Shown here: one piece after another, positions 8,550 through 18,940 of the stretch
How the letters are laid out: each line of letters starts with the position of its first letter
How positions within the stretch are numbered: position 1 is the stretch's first letter
Source of the DNA: Catellatospora sp. IY07-71
GTDB lineage: Bacteria > Actinomycetota > Actinomycetes > Mycobacteriales > Micromonosporaceae
NCBI RefSeq assembly: GCF_018326265.1
Contig: NZ_AP023360.1
Location: 5,985,501-6,049,500, forward strand
Direction: 5' to 3'
DNA: 64,000 nucleotides
Position numbers and translations under genes: made by a program
The notes under the pieces: generated by a model
What the model saw: only the letters and a program-made list of their open reading frames with translations
Database searches by the model: none
What the model was told of the DNA's origin: nothing

Positions 8550-10481
8550 TTATCGATCGCCGGCTGCGGCCTGGTCCGTCGGAGCACCCGGGTGGTGGCC
8601 GGCCAGGACGTCAAGGACGACGCCGCCGTCGACGGTCTCCTGCCGTTCGAGGAGCTCGGCGAGGTCGCGCAGCTGTGTCTCGTGCTCGCGGAGCATCGCC
8701 AGGGCGCGGTCCTGGGCCTCGCGCAACAGGCGGCCGACCTCGCGGTCGACGATCTGCTGGGTCTGCTCCGAATACGGCCGGTGCGGCTGCTCGTCGGGCT
8801 CCTCGCCGAGGAAGTGGGGCGCGCTTGTGGCGTAGCCGACCGGGCCGAGCACCTGGGACAGGCCGAACTCGCGCACCATCCTCGTCGCGATCTGGGTGGC
8901 CGCCGCGAGGTCGTTGGCGGCGCCGGTCGAACCGACCCCGAGGACCAGCAGCTCGGCCGAGCGGCCGCCGAGCTTCACGGTGAGCAGGTCGGTGAGGTAG
9001 CCCTCGTGGTACAGGTGGCGCTCGGCCTCGGGTAGCTGCTCGGTCGCTCCCAGCGCCATCCCGGCGGGCAGGATCGTCACTTTCGCGATCGGGTCGGCAT
9101 GTGGGCACAGCGCCGCCAGCAGCGCGTGCCCGGATTCATGGACGGCGACGGCACGACGCTCCTCCGGCAGCAGCGCGTTGGAGGTCTCCCTGCGGCCTAG
9201 CAGCAACCGGTCACGGGCGGCGTCGATGTCGGTCGCCTCGATCGTGGTGCGGTCGGCCCGTACCGCCCGGATCGCCGCCTCGTTGACCAGGTTCTCCAGG
9301 TCGGCGCCGGAGAAGCCCGGCGTGGCGCGGGCGACCATCAGCAGGTCGACGTCAGGTGCCAGGTGCTTGCCGCGTACGTGCACCGCGAGGATCGCGGCCC
9401 GCTCGGCCTGGTTGGGCAGCGGGATGACGACCTGGCGGTCGAAGCGCCCTGGGCGCAGCAGGGCCGGGTCGAGGCTTTCGGGCCGGTTGGTGGCGGCCAG
9501 TACGACGATGCCGGAGCGCTGGTCGAACCCGTCCATCTCGGCCAGCAGCTGGTTGAGGGTCTGCTCGCGCTCGTCGTCGCCGATGCGGCCGTGACCGCCG
9601 CGGCGGCCGCCGATCGCGTCGATCTCGTCGATAAAGATGATCGACGGAGCGCGCCGGCGGGCCTCCTCGAACAGGTCACGCACCCGGGACGCGCCGACGC
9701 CGACGAACATCTCCACGAACGCCGAGCCGGTGACCGACAGGAACGGCACCTCGGCCTCTCCGGCGACCGCCCGGCCGAGCAGGGTCTTGCCGGTTCCCGG
9801 CGGACCGACCATGAGCACGCCGCGGGGTCCCTTGGCCCCCGCGGAAGCGTAGCGGTCCGGTGCGCGCAGGAAGTCGACGATCTCGCCGATCTCCTGCTTG
9901 ACGCCCTCGTACCCGGCGACGTCGGCGAACCGTGTCATGGGCCGCTGCGCCTCGATGATCTTCGCTCTGGAGCGGCCGAACCCGGTGACGCCATCGGCCA
10001 GCGCGCCCTGGGCCCGCCGGCCCGTCCAGTAGAAGAACGCGAGCAGCAGCAGGAGCGGGAGGAAGCTCAGCAGCACCGCCCACCACGACCCGCTGTCGCG
10101 CGTCGCGGTGATCTGCACGTTCTTGGCGCGAAGCTGCGCCGTCAGCGGCGCCGGATCCAGCGCGGTGGGGATCTGGCTGGTGAACGCCGCACCGTCGGTC
10201 AGCCTCCCCTGCAGGGCGCCGTCCTGCGCCACGGTCACCGAGGTGACCGCACCGGCGTCCAGCTTCGCCAGGAACTCGCTGTAGGACAGCGGCTGCGGCG
10301 ATGGGCGGGCGAACATCGGCACGAGCAGCAGCAGCGCGGTTACGGCGAGGCCGACCGGCAGCAGCCACCTTCGCCACCACGGCGGCGGCGCCGGCGCAGG
10401 CCGGGGCGGCTCGCGCGGCGGCCCGGACTTGACCGGCGCGGACAGGTGCCTGCCGCCGAAACGTGCCCTACCGATCGCCAT
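8550..10481 (-). CDS. ftsH: ATP-dependent zinc metalloprotease FtsH
   Basis: This membrane-bound AAA+ protease degrades membrane and cytosolic proteins. The 643-residue product has two membrane spans (about 39-58 and 133-152) flanking a periplasmic-type FtsH_ext domain, the AAA module with Walker A GPPGTGKT, Walker [13 protein letters not shown] and second-region-of-homology [20 protein letters not shown], and a zinc protease domain with HESGH. It is shorter than the main mycobacterial FtsH (about 760 residues), so it may be a second, stress-specific copy. ATG 10479-10481 lies 12 bases after the stop of the adenosine-specific kinase gene, implying co-transcription. C-terminal residues are variable and acidic. 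Confidence 0.92.
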   Translation of the reverse strand: MAIGRARFGGRHLSAPVKSGPPREPPRPAPAPPPWWRRWLLPVGLAVTALLLLVPMFARPSPQPLSYSEFLAKLDAGAVTSVTVAQDGALQGRLTDGAAFTSQIPTALDPAPLTAQLRAKNVQITATRDSGSWWAVLLSFLPLLLLLAFFYWTGRRAQGALADGVTGFGRSRAKIIEAQRPMTRFADVAGYEGVKQEIGEIVDFLRAPDRYASAGAKGPRGVLMVGPPGTGKTLLGRAVAGEAEVPFLSVTGSAFVEMFVGVGASRVRDLFEEARRRAPSIIFIDEIDAIGGRRGGHGRIGDDEREQTLNQLLAEMDGFDQRSGIVVLAATNRPESLDPALLRPGRFDRQVVIPLPNQAERAAILAVHVRGKHLAPDVDLLMVARATPGFSGADLENLVNEAAIRAVRADRTTIEATDIDAARDRLLLGRRETSNALLPEERRAVAVHESGHALLAALCPHADPIAKVTILPAGMALGATEQLPEAERHLYHEGYLTDLLTVKLGGRSAELLVLGVGSTGAANDLAAATQIATRMVREFGLSQVLGPVGYATSAPHFLGEEPDEQPHRPYSEQTQQIVDREVGRLLREAQDRALAMLREHETQLRDLAELLERQETVDGGVVLDVLAGHHPGAPTDQAAAGDR

Positions 10482-10493
10482 GATCCGGCTCGG

Positions 10494-10991
10494 TCACAGC
10501 TTGTATCCGAGCTCGCGGAGCAGCTCGCGCCGGGTGTCGGCGTCCGCGTCCGTCTCCACGCCCAGCGGCGGCCCGCCGTCGACGACGCCGAGCACCCCCC
10601 GGCCCAGCTCGGTCACGGCGACCAGCACCTGCACCGGGTTGGCCGTGGCGCAGAAGACCGTGCACACCTCCGGCACGGACTTGACCTGGTTCAGCACGTT
10701 GACCGGGAAACCCTCGCGCAACATCACCACGAAGCAGTGCCCGGCACCGATCCGGCGTGCCGCGTCGACCGCCAGCCCGGTCAGCTCGCCGTCGTTGCCG
10801 GAACGCCGCACCAGGCGGGCACCGGACGCCTCACAGAACCCGATGCCGAAACGAAGCTGCGCACCGACCCCGACCAGCGCCTCGTGCAGGTCGTCCACCG
10901 TCTTGATGAAATGCGACTGCCCGATGATCACGTTTACGTCGTCGGGCAGGTCGACTGCCACCACGTCGGTGGCCACGGACCCGGCTGCCAT
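10494..10991 (-). CDS. Adenosine-specific kinase family protein (DUF355)
   Basis: The 165-residue protein is collinear with the Adenosine_kin family: VDLPDDVNVIIGQSHFIKTV, GFCEASGARLVRRSGND, RIGAGHCFVVMLREGFPVNV and CTVFCATANPVQVLVA. The family is named from archaeal members reported to bind or phosphorylate adenosine; its role in actinobacteria is not established. Start ATG 10989-10991 is preceded by GAGGGGG. It is the first gene of a two-gene unit with ftsH. A weak DosR-like sequence (11035-11048, TAGACCGAAATCCG) sits 44 bases upstream, the same distance as the acsA box, but matches poorly. Confidence 0.85.
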   Translation of the reverse strand: MAAGSVATDVVAVDLPDDVNVIIGQSHFIKTVDDLHEALVGVGAQLRFGIGFCEASGARLVRRSGNDGELTGLAVDAARRIGAGHCFVVMLREGFPVNVLNQVKSVPEVCTVFCATANPVQVLVAVTELGRGVLGVVDGGPPLGVETDADADTRRELLRELGYKL

Positions 10992-11247
10992 GTCGCGCCC
11001 CCTCGCGATACCCACCATCCCACCTGGCACTCTAGACCGAAATCCGGTCACCGCTTCGAGGTCGATCGAAGTCGCCCGGGCGCGGACTAATGGCTCCATC
11101 CGGGCCGGCCGGCCCGGACAATGGGGTTATCGGGCGGTCAGCTTCCGGCCACGGCGCCGCGGAGGGGCAGATGATCATGTTTCGTCATCACGGCGATGCT
11201 CGCGGGCGCGGATCGGGCAACGCGGCGTGGCGGCCTGACCCTGAGTC

Positions 11248-12237
11248 GTGGGCCTGATGCGGGACAGCGATGTCGCCCCCGTCGAGCCGCTCGGCACCGC
11301 AGCCCGGCATGCGAGCTCACGGGTGCCGGTCGCCGCTCCGCACGACACCGTCGACGCCGTGCTGGCCGCCATGCGCGGGCAGGACTACGACAGCGCGGCG
11401 GTCGTCGCGGTCTGCCGGGCGGGCGTCCTGGTCGGTCTGGCGACCATCGAACGCCTGCTCGCCGCGCCCGGCGACCGGACGGTCGGCTCCGTCATGGACC
11501 CCGACCCGCCGCGGGTGGCCCCGGGCACCGATCAGGAACGCGCCGCCTGGAAGGCCGTACAGCACGGCGAACCGGGTCTCGCCGTCGTCGACGGCCAAGG
11601 ACGCTTCCGTGGCCTCATCCCGCCGCAGCAACTTCTCGGAGTGCTGCTCGAAGAGCACGACGAGGACCTCGCACGGATCGGCGGCTTCCTGCACACCACC
11701 GCCGGAGCCCGCACCGCCAGCGAGGAGAGCGTCGCCCGCCGGCTGTGGCACCGGATGCCGTGGCTGGCCGTGGGGCTGGCCGGTGCGCTGCTGTCCGCCG
11801 CGCTGGTGGCCGGCTTCGAAGACCAGCTCGCCGACAACATCGCCATCGCGTACTTCATCCCAGGCATCGTCTACCTCGCCGACGCGGTCGGCACACAGAC
11901 CGAGACCGTGGCCATCCGAGGGCTGTCCGTCGGCGTGGGCATCGGCCGCATCGCCGCCCGCGAGGCACTCACCGGGCTGCTGGTGGGACTGCTGCTGGCG
12001 GCCGTGCTACTGCCGGTCGTGATTCTGGTGTGGGGCGAGCCCGCCCTCGCCGCTGCCGTGGCCGTCGCGGTGCTGGCCGCCAGTGCCATCGCCACGCTCG
12101 TCGCGATGGCACTGCCCTGGCTGCTCGCCCGGCTCGGCTTCGACCCCGCTTTCGGCTCCGGTCCGCTGGCCACCGTGGTGCAGGACCTGCTGTCCATCCT
12201 GATCTACCTCCTGGCGGTCAGCCTCCTGCTGGGGTGA
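11248..12237 (+). CDS. mgtE: MgtE-type divalent cation (Mg2+) transporter with CBS pair
   Basis: The 329-residue product begins with two CBS motifs (about 22-75 and 78-135) and ends with five membrane segments from about 172. The membrane domain carries YFIPGIVYLADAVGTQTETV, the MgtE channel signature. The N-terminal MgtE_N helical domain of canonical MgtE is absent, so this is a short form. In MgtE the cytosolic part gates Mg2+ flow by sensing cytosolic Mg2+. The start is GTG 11248 or ATG 11257; neither has a clear ribosome site. Confidence 0.85.
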   Translation: MGLMRDSDVAPVEPLGTAARHASSRVPVAAPHDTVDAVLAAMRGQDYDSAAVVAVCRAGVLVGLATIERLLAAPGDRTVGSVMDPDPPRVAPGTDQERAAWKAVQHGEPGLAVVDGQGRFRGLIPPQQLLGVLLEEHDEDLARIGGFLHTTAGARTASEESVARRLWHRMPWLAVGLAGALLSAALVAGFEDQLADNIAIAYFIPGIVYLADAVGTQTETVAIRGLSVGVGIGRIAAREALTGLLVGLLLAAVLLPVVILVWGEPALAAAVAVAVLAASAIATLVAMALPWLLARLGFDPAFGSGPLATVVQDLLSILIYLLAVSLLLG

Positions 12238-12346
12238 ACGGTTCACGCCGGAAGCGTGCTGCCGGGAACACGCGTTCAACAGCGGGCGGCCTTCTCCTCG
12301 GCGTATACAGAGGCTGTGGTCCGGCGAGGATGGCAGGTGAACTGAC

Positions 12347-13600
12347 GTGCTGGTCCAGACCTTGCGAACAGCGGCCGACTTCACTGCGCTGCTGGAGCGG
12401 ATCGGCGACGCGCGGCTGGTGCTGCTCGGCGAGGCGAGCCACGGCACCCATGAGTTCTACCGGCTGCGCGAGCAGCTGACCCGCCGCTTGATCGCCGAAC
12501 GCGGGTTCTCGTTCGTCGCGGTCGAGGGCGACTGGCCGGACTGCAATCGGGTGCACCGCGCGGTCACCGGCGCGCCGGGCGGCCTGGATCCGATAACGGC
12601 GCTGCACGAGTTCGCGCGCTGGCCCACCTGGATGTGGGCCAACACGGAGGTCGCCGCGTTCTGCCGCTGGCTGCGCGCCTGGAACCTCAACCAGCTGCCA
12701 GCCGGACGCGTCGGGTTCTACGGCCTTGACGTCTACAGCCTCTGGGAGTCGATGCAGGTCATCGTCGACTACGTCCGCGACCACGACCCGGCCGGCCTGG
12801 ACGCCGTCTGGGACGCCTACCGCTGCTTCCAGCCGTACTCACGCGAACCCCAGGAATACGCGCTGGCGTGCCGGTTCGTCTCGGCCGGTTGCGAGGACGA
12901 GGTCGCGCGGCTGCTGACCCAAGCCCGCGCGCAGATGTCGCTGGACGGCGCGACACGGTTCGACGTGTGGCAGAACGCCCAGATCGTCGCCGACGCCGAG
13001 CGCTACTACCGGGCCATGATCGGCGGCGGGGCGCACTCGTGGAACGTGCGCGACATCCACATGGCCGACACCCTCGACCGGCTCCTGAACCACCACGGCC
13101 CCGCGGCCAAGGCCGTGGTCTGGGCGCACAACACCCATGTCGGCGACGCCCGCGCCACCGACATGGCAGCCGCCAACATGGTCAACATCGGCCAGCTCGC
13201 CCGCCACCGGCATGGTCGCGACGCCGTGGTCCTCGTCGGGTTCGGCTGCCACCGCGGCCAGGTCATGGCCGCCCCCGGCTGGGCCGCCCCCCGCCGGGTC
13301 ATGATCATGCCACCGGCACGGGCCGGGTCGCTGGAGGATCTGCTCCACCACCGGCTGCCCGGCCCGTCGCTGCTGATCTTCCCCGACACCGAAGGGCCGC
13401 CCTGGCTCACCGAGGTGCTCGACCACCGCGCGGTCGGTGTCGTCTACCACCCCGGGCGGGAACGATCCGGCAACTACGTGCCCACCCGGCTGGGCGAACG
13501 CTACGACGCCTTCGTGTGGTGCGACCAGACCACCGCCGTACACCCGCTGCACGCGCAGCCAGCGCCGGGCGAGATGGAGACCTACCCCAGCGGGGTGTGA
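12347..13600 (+). CDS. Erythromycin esterase-like hydrolase
   Basis: The 417-residue protein has the erythromycin esterase family motifs with catalytic Glu/His positions: GEASHGTHEFYRLREQL (E28, H31), FVAVEGDWPD (Glu) and VVWAHNTHVGDA (His). The true substrate of most members is unknown. In M. tuberculosis the DosR-regulated Rv2030c contains this domain, which fits the surrounding stress genes better than macrolide resistance. GTG 12347 is preceded by GGCAGGTGA. It is downstream of mgtE by 109 bp on the same strand. Confidence 0.85.
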   Translation: MLVQTLRTAADFTALLERIGDARLVLLGEASHGTHEFYRLREQLTRRLIAERGFSFVAVEGDWPDCNRVHRAVTGAPGGLDPITALHEFARWPTWMWANTEVAAFCRWLRAWNLNQLPAGRVGFYGLDVYSLWESMQVIVDYVRDHDPAGLDAVWDAYRCFQPYSREPQEYALACRFVSAGCEDEVARLLTQARAQMSLDGATRFDVWQNAQIVADAERYYRAMIGGGAHSWNVRDIHMADTLDRLLNHHGPAAKAVVWAHNTHVGDARATDMAAANMVNIGQLARHRHGRDAVVLVGFGCHRGQVMAAPGWAAPRRVMIMPPARAGSLEDLLHHRLPGPSLLIFPDTEGPPWLTEVLDHRAVGVVYHPGRERSGNYVPTRLGERYDAFVWCDQTTAVHPLHAQPAPGEMETYPSGV

Positions 13601-13663
13601 GGCGGCCGCGACCCGGCAGCTTCGCCTGCGGACGTGGGAGAGCCGCCCAGCCGGTGCATACCA

Positions 13664-14614
13664 TCAGCGGTGGACCACGGCGACCGGGCCGTGCCCGTGC
13701 TCGACCAGCGCGTGGCTGACGGAGCCGAGCAGCTTGCCGGTGAACCCGCCGCGGCCGCGGCAGCCGACCACCGTCAGCGCCGCGGTCCCGGACTGCTCGA
13801 TCATGCTGCGTTCGGCGTTGAGACTGTGCACCGGGCGCAGCTCGACGTCAAGTTCGGCGTGGCGGGCACGCCACGGCGCGATCGCCTCGGCGAGCATCTG
13901 CTCGGCGTCGGCGCGGGCGAGTTGTTCGGGGTCGGTGACGGGTTTCGGACCGAACCCCCACGGTTCCTGCCAGTGCACATTGACCATGACCAGTCTGGCC
14001 CGGCGCAGCAGCGCCTCGCTGGCTGCGAAGCCCAGCGCCGCCTGCGCTGTGTCCGAGCCGTCGTACCCGACCAGTACGGGGCCTGCGAGCTGCTGCGCTG
14101 GGAACGCGGCTGCCGCATCGGCCGGGTCGGCACCGGATGTGTCGGGGCGGGTCACCACGACTGACGCGTGCGCGTGGGCGGCGACCTGGGCCGACACCGA
14201 CCCCAGCAGCAGCCGGGCGAATCCGCCGGCGCCGCGGGCGCCGACGACGACCAGTGCGGCCCGCCGTGACTCCTCGATCAGGACGTACGCCCCGCCACCG
14301 ACCCGCAGGCGCGTCACGACGTCCAGTTCGGGGCACGCCGCTCGCAGTTCCGCCGCTGCCGACGCCAGGGCCTGCTCCGCGGCGTCCTGAACGGCCTGCT
14401 GGTCGGCGTCGAGGAAGTCCTGGCCAAGCCACGGCTGGGCGAACCCGTACAGCGGGCTCTGGTAGCCGCAGACCAGCTCCAGCCGGCTGCCGCGCTCGCG
14501 GGCCAGCAACGCCGCGTAGCGTGCGGCTTGCAGGCTTGCCGGGGAGCCGTCCACACCGGCGACGACCGGGTGGCCGCGGCCGGGCGGGCGGCTGGTCGCC
14601 GTGTCAGGATCCAT
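13664..14614 (-). CDS. Tandem universal stress protein
   Basis: The 316-residue protein has two UspA domains: 1-157 (VVAGVDGSPASLQAARYAAL; GARGAGGFARLLLGSVSAQV) and 170-316 (VLVGYDGSDTAQAALGFAAS; GCRGRGGFTGKLLGSVSHAL). Both keep the GxxGxxGxxx-LGSVS nucleotide-binding pattern, so ATP binding is likely. Tandem Usps of this size are typical members of the mycobacterial DosR regulon (for example Rv2005c). It is divergent from the P-type ATPase at 14724 and convergent with the esterase. A damaged copy of its second domain is present at 33053-33190. Confidence 0.92.
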   Translation of the reverse strand: MDPDTATSRPPGRGHPVVAGVDGSPASLQAARYAALLARERGSRLELVCGYQSPLYGFAQPWLGQDFLDADQQAVQDAAEQALASAAAELRAACPELDVVTRLRVGGGAYVLIEESRRAALVVVGARGAGGFARLLLGSVSAQVAAHAHASVVVTRPDTSGADPADAAAAFPAQQLAGPVLVGYDGSDTAQAALGFAASEALLRRARLVMVNVHWQEPWGFGPKPVTDPEQLARADAEQMLAEAIAPWRARHAELDVELRPVHSLNAERSMIEQSGTAALTVVGCRGRGGFTGKLLGSVSHALVEHGHGPVAVVHR

Positions 14615-14723
14615 GCGTACACCATCCGTCGCCGGCGGGCCGTATGCCGGGTGATTGCCCGATCCGGACGGCCGCTGCCGTCAACGGACTCCGGCGGGCG
14701 GGTGCAGCGCGCAGAATCAACAA

Positions 14724-17264
14724 GTGATCGCTGGATCGCCTGGCAGCGGGCTGACCTCCGTGGAGGCTTCCGCTCGGCTGGCCGTGGACGGGCCGAACGA
14801 GGTGGCCCGCCCGCAGCCTCGGCGGCTGCCGGCCCGGGTGGCGGCGCAGCTGACCGACCCGCTGGTGTCGCTGCTGCTGGTCGCCGGTGCGGTCACCGCG
14901 CTGCTGGGCGACTGGCCCGACACCGTGATCATCCTGCTGGTGGTCTGCCTCAACACGACGATTGGTGTGGCGCAGCAGGTGCGGGCCGACCGCGCGATCT
15001 CTGCGCTGGACTCGCTGCGGGCGCCGACGGCCCGCGTCGTACGTGACGGCGCCGACGCCGTGGTGAAGGCCGCCGACCTGGTCTGCGGCGACGTGGTGCG
15101 CGTCGAGGCGGGCGACATCGTTCCGGCGGACCTGCTCGTCACCGACGCCTACCGGTGCCGGGTGGACGAGGCGGCACTGACCGGCGAGTCGGTGCCGGCA
15201 GCCCGCGAACCGGGCGACGACCTGCAGGCGGGCACGGTGCTGGTGACCGGCCGGGCGGTCGGCGTGGTGACCCGCACAGGTGCGCGCAGCGCACTGGGCC
15301 GCATCGCGACGCTGGTGGCCGCCACCGGCAGCGGCCCGACGCCGCTGCAGCGCCGGATCGCCCAGCTCGGCCGGGTCCTGGGCGCGACCGCTGTGGCGCT
15401 GTGCCTGGTGGTGTTCCTGGCCGGCATCGCGGCGGGACGGCCGGTGCTGGTCATGGCCCTGACCGCGGTCAGCCTCGTCGTCGCGGCCGTACCTGAGTCG
15501 CTGCCGGCGGTCGTCACGCTCGCGCTCGCGCTCGGGGCGCGGCGCATGGCCCGGCGGCAGGCGATCCCTCGCAGCCTGGAGGCGGTGGAGACGCTCGGCT
15601 CGGTCACCGTGGTGGCCGCCGACAAGACCGGCACCCTGACGGAGGGCCGCATGGCGGTGCGCGAAGCGTTTGTCGACGGGATCACGTACCTGGCCAGCGG
15701 GTCCGGCTACGACCCGTCCGGGCAGGTACGCCGCCGCGACGGGCCGCCGGATTGGCATCCGGCAGGCCAGGGCCTGCCCGAAGCCGTACTGGAGCTCGCG
15801 CGGGCGGGCGTCCTCTGCTCGGACGCGAGCGTCCTGCCACCAACCGACCAGCGGCCGCAGTGGACCGCCGCCGGTGACCCGCTGGAGGCGGCACTGGTGA
15901 CCTTCGCCGCCCGCTGTGGCCTGGATCCCGACGCGGTGCGAGCCGGTTCCCCCCGGCTCGCCGAGCACCCGTTCGACCAGGCCACCCGGCAGATGACGAC
16001 CGTGCACCGGCACGGCGGGAGGTTCCTCACCGTCTGTAAGGGCGCACCGGAGAGCGTGCTGGCCGCTCCGGTGGTCGACGACGGCGACCCGGCGGTGGCC
16101 GCTGCGCGAGCCGCTGCCGCGCGGCTGGCAGCCGGCGGGCTGCGAGTGCTCGCCGTCGCGGCCCGTACGACCGCCCAGCCTGCCAACCCGATCGCCCCCG
16201 CCGGGCTGCGGGTGCTGGGCGTGATCGGCATCGGCGATCCGTTGCGCCCGGCAGCACGCGACGCCGCCGCCGCGTTCGCGCGGGCCGGGATCCGCCTGAT
16301 GCTGATCACCGGCGACCATCCCGCCACCGCGGGGCACATCGGCGGCCAGGTGGGCATCTGGCGGCCCGGCGATCCCGTGGGCACCGGGGACCGGCCCGAG
16401 CAGGCCCGCGACGTGCGGGTCTTCGCGCGTACGCAGCCGGAGCAGAAGCTGGACATCATCGCGGCGCTGCAGTCCGGCGGCCAGGTGGTGGCGATGACCG
16501 GCGACGGCGTCAACGACGCCCCGGCACTACGCCGCGCCGACATCGGCGTGGCGATGGGCGGCGGCACCGAGGTCGCCCGCCAAGCCGCCGACCTGGTGCT
16601 CGTCGACGACAACCTCGGCACGGTCATCGCCGCCGTCGCCGAGGGGCGGCGGGTGTACGACAACATCCGCCGGTTCCTGCGCTACGGCCTGGCCGGCGGT
16701 GCCGCCGAGATCGCGGTGATGCTGTTCGGGCCTCTGCTGGGCCTGGCCGTGCCGCTGCTGCCGGGGCAGATCCTGTGGATCAACCTGCTCACCCACGGCC
16801 TGCCCGGTGTTGCGCTGGGCGCCGAACCGGCCGAGCCGGACGTGCTGACCCGCCCGCCGCGCCGCCCCGACGAGCAGGTCCTCGGCGGCGGGCTGCTACG
16901 CGACGTGCTGGTGCTCGGCGCGCTGCTGACCACCGTCACGCTGGCCACGGGGCTGTACGCCGCCAGTGCGGGATGGCCGTGGCAGAGCATGGTCTTCATG
17001 ACGCTGGGGCTGGCGCAGCTCGGTATCGCCCTGGCGGTACGCGCGCCCCGCCCGCCGGGCAGCCGCCAAGCGAATCCCGGCCTGCTCGCCGCCGTGGTGG
17101 TATCGGCGCTGGCTCAGCTCGCCGCGGTCGCCGTGCCGCTGCTGCGCACGCTGCTCGGCACGCATCCGCTGAGCCCGGCGCAGCTGGCGACCTGCGCTGT
17201 CACAGCCATGGTGCCGGCCATGCTGCTCTGGCTTGCGCGATCAGCCCGGCAACGGCGCACCTAG
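14724..17264 (+). CDS. P-type ATPase, P2-like cation transporter
   Basis: This membrane pump is driven by an aspartyl-phosphate cycle. The 846-residue product shows the actuator TGES loop (EAALTGESVP), the M4 segment PESLPAVVTLALALG, the phosphorylation site DKTGTLTEG, the nucleotide-binding KGAPESV and hinge MTGDGVNDAPALRRADIGVAMG, with about ten membrane spans and a C-terminal cation ATPase domain. The PES motif and layout fit Ca2+/Na+-type P2 pumps, but the ion is unproven. The start is uncertain: GTG 14724 leaves a 109-bp divergent promoter with the Usp gene, while an in-frame TTG at 14655 would add 23 residues. fdhB follows within 15 bases. Confidence 0.88.
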   Translation: MIAGSPGSGLTSVEASARLAVDGPNEVARPQPRRLPARVAAQLTDPLVSLLLVAGAVTALLGDWPDTVIILLVVCLNTTIGVAQQVRADRAISALDSLRAPTARVVRDGADAVVKAADLVCGDVVRVEAGDIVPADLLVTDAYRCRVDEAALTGESVPAAREPGDDLQAGTVLVTGRAVGVVTRTGARSALGRIATLVAATGSGPTPLQRRIAQLGRVLGATAVALCLVVFLAGIAAGRPVLVMALTAVSLVVAAVPESLPAVVTLALALGARRMARRQAIPRSLEAVETLGSVTVVAADKTGTLTEGRMAVREAFVDGITYLASGSGYDPSGQVRRRDGPPDWHPAGQGLPEAVLELARAGVLCSDASVLPPTDQRPQWTAAGDPLEAALVTFAARCGLDPDAVRAGSPRLAEHPFDQATRQMTTVHRHGGRFLTVCKGAPESVLAAPVVDDGDPAVAAARAAAARLAAGGLRVLAVAARTTAQPANPIAPAGLRVLGVIGIGDPLRPAARDAAAAFARAGIRLMLITGDHPATAGHIGGQVGIWRPGDPVGTGDRPEQARDVRVFARTQPEQKLDIIAALQSGGQVVAMTGDGVNDAPALRRADIGVAMGGGTEVARQAADLVLVDDNLGTVIAAVAEGRRVYDNIRRFLRYGLAGGAAEIAVMLFGPLLGLAVPLLPGQILWINLLTHGLPGVALGAEPAEPDVLTRPPRRPDEQVLGGGLLRDVLVLGALLTTVTLATGLYAASAGWPWQSMVFMTLGLAQLGIALAVRAPRPPGSRQANPGLLAAVVVSALAQLAAVAVPLLRTLLGTHPLSPAQLATCAVTAMVPAMLLWLARSARQRRT

Positions 17265-17278
17265 CGCCTGATAATCGT

Positions 17279-18940
17279 GTGAAGCGGGTCACGAAGCGGA
17301 GGATGGCGGGGACGGTGCCTGACGGGATGCGGCCTGGCCGCAGTGCGCTGGAGGAACTGGTCGCGCGCGAGGGCGACACCGGCGTGCTGGACCGGCTGCG
17401 AGAAGCAGCGCCGGGCGGCCCGGTGGTGGCGGATGCCGTGCTACCCACCGCCGCCGCGCACGGAACCATCAGCTACTTCCGCGATCTGAGCAGCCCACGA
17501 GGGGCGCGGCACGTGCGCGTCTGCGCGGGCACCGCCTGCTTCCTCGCGGGCGGCGGCCGGCACGTCACCCAGGTCGAGCAGGCGCTCGGCGTGACCGCGG
17601 GCACGTGCAGCGCCGACGGCTCGACGTCTCTGCAGGCGGTGCACTGCCTGGGATTCTGCTACGGCGGCCCGGCGGCCCTCGACGGTGACACGCCCCTGGC
17701 CGGCGGCGACGTCGCCGACCAGCTGACCGGCCGGGCCCCGCGCCGGGCGCCCCCGATTCCGGTCCGGGCGGCGGCCGGCCCCGTGGCGCTGCGTGGGCTG
17801 ACCGCCACACCCGGCTGGCGTGTCTGGCCGCGGCTGGCAGGCCAGGTCGACGCCGCCGCGCTGATCCTGGACGAGATCAACCGGTCGGGCCTGCGGGGGC
17901 GGGGCGGCGCGGGGTTTCCCGCCGCCCGCAAGTGGCAAGCCGTCGGCGCGCAACCGGCCCCACGGTACGTCGTGGCCAACGGCGACGAGGGCGACCCCGG
18001 CTCGTACGCCGACCGCCTGCTCATGGAGCGCAGCCCGGACGCGGTTCTGGAGGGCCTGGCCCTGGCGGGGCTGGCCTGCGGCGCGAGCCGCGGGTTCGTG
18101 TACGTGCGCTCGGAGTATCCGCAGGCGCTGGGCAGCATTCGCCGCGCGGTCGAGCAGGCCCGTGCGGCAGGGCACCTTGGGCGGGCGGTGCACGGCACGG
18201 GCATCGACTTCGACGTCACCGTGATCGAGGGAGCCGGGTCCTACGTGGCCGGCGAGGAGACGTCGCTGCTGCGCTCGATGAGCGGGCTGCGCGGCAGCGT
18301 GCGGCTGCGCCCGCCCTACCCGGCCGAGTATGGCCTGTTCGGACGCCCGACCGCGGTGAACAACGTGGAGACCCTCGCCGCCGTACCCAGGATCGTGGAC
18401 ACCGGCGGGGACGCCTACGCCCGGCTGGGCCGCGCCCCCGAGACCGGCACGCTGGTGGTCTGCCTCAACGAGCGCTTCACCCGGCCGGGCGCGTACGAGG
18501 TCGAGCTGGGCACGCCGCTGCGCGAGGTCGTGTACCACCTCGGCGGCGGCCTCGCGGCGGGCCGCCACCTGCGGGCCTTGCAGATCGGCGGGCCGCTGGG
18601 CGGCTTCCTGGCCCCCGACCGGCTCGGCCTGCCGCTGCTGGCCTCGGCGCTCGACGCCGCCGGGGTCGCGCTCGGCCACGGCGGCATCATCGCCGTCGAC
18701 GACTCGGTGACCGCCGCGCAGCTGCTGGATCACCTGTGGCGGTTCTACGCGAGCGAGAGCTGCGGCGCGTGCACCCCGTGCCGCGAAGGCACCCGCCGCG
18801 GCGCCGCCGACCCGGCCGCCGCCTCGGCGGACACGCCGCTGCTGGACCTGATGGCGGCGGCGAGTCTGTGCCCCTTCGGCCGCGGCGTGCCACGCGCGGT
18901 GCGCAGCCTCCGCCAGGCGCTGGGCGAGGACTTCGGATGA
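17279..18940 (+). CDS. fdhB: NAD-dependent formate dehydrogenase, NuoE/NuoF-like beta subunit
   Basis: This diaphorase subunit passes electrons from the formate-oxidising subunit to NAD+. The 553-residue product is a natural NuoE-NuoF fusion. Its N-terminal thioredoxin-like [2Fe-2S] domain has CAGTAC and CLGFCYGGPA. The NuoF part has the NADH/FMN motifs GRGGAGFPAARKW and GDEGDPGSYADRLLMER, and the [4Fe-4S] ligands ESCGACTPCREGT with a later Cys in SLCPFG. The start is uncertain: GTG 17279 is the upstream option, with ATG 17303 and GTG 17315 as alternatives near a GGAGG at 17298-17302. The stop overlaps the fdhA start as ATGA. No separate NuoE-like gamma gene is needed or present. Confidence 0.88.
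   Translation: MKRVTKRRMAGTVPDGMRPGRSALEELVAREGDTGVLDRLREAAPGGPVVADAVLPTAAAHGTISYFRDLSSPRGARHVRVCAGTACFLAGGGRHVTQVEQALGVTAGTCSADGSTSLQAVHCLGFCYGGPAALDGDTPLAGGDVADQLTGRAPRRAPPIPVRAAAGPVALRGLTATPGWRVWPRLAGQVDAAALILDEINRSGLRGRGGAGFPAARKWQAVGAQPAPRYVVANGDEGDPGSYADRLLMERSPDAVLEGLALAGLACGASRGFVYVRSEYPQALGSIRRAVEQARAAGHLGRAVHGTGIDFDVTVIEGAGSYVAGEETSLLRSMSGLRGSVRLRPPYPAEYGLFGRPTAVNNVETLAAVPRIVDTGGDAYARLGRAPETGTLVVCLNERFTRPGAYEVELGTPLREVVYHLGGGLAAGRHLRALQIGGPLGGFLAPDRLGLPLLASALDAAGVALGHGGIIAVDDSVTAAQLLDHLWRFYASESCGACTPCREGTRRGAADPAAASADTPLLDLMAAASLCPFGRGVPRAVRSLRQALGEDFG

Noticed and set aside
11035..11097. Two weak DosR-like sequences before the adenosine-specific kinase
   Set aside because: Matches are 7-10 positions with broken half-sites; kept only as a remark in the gene entry.
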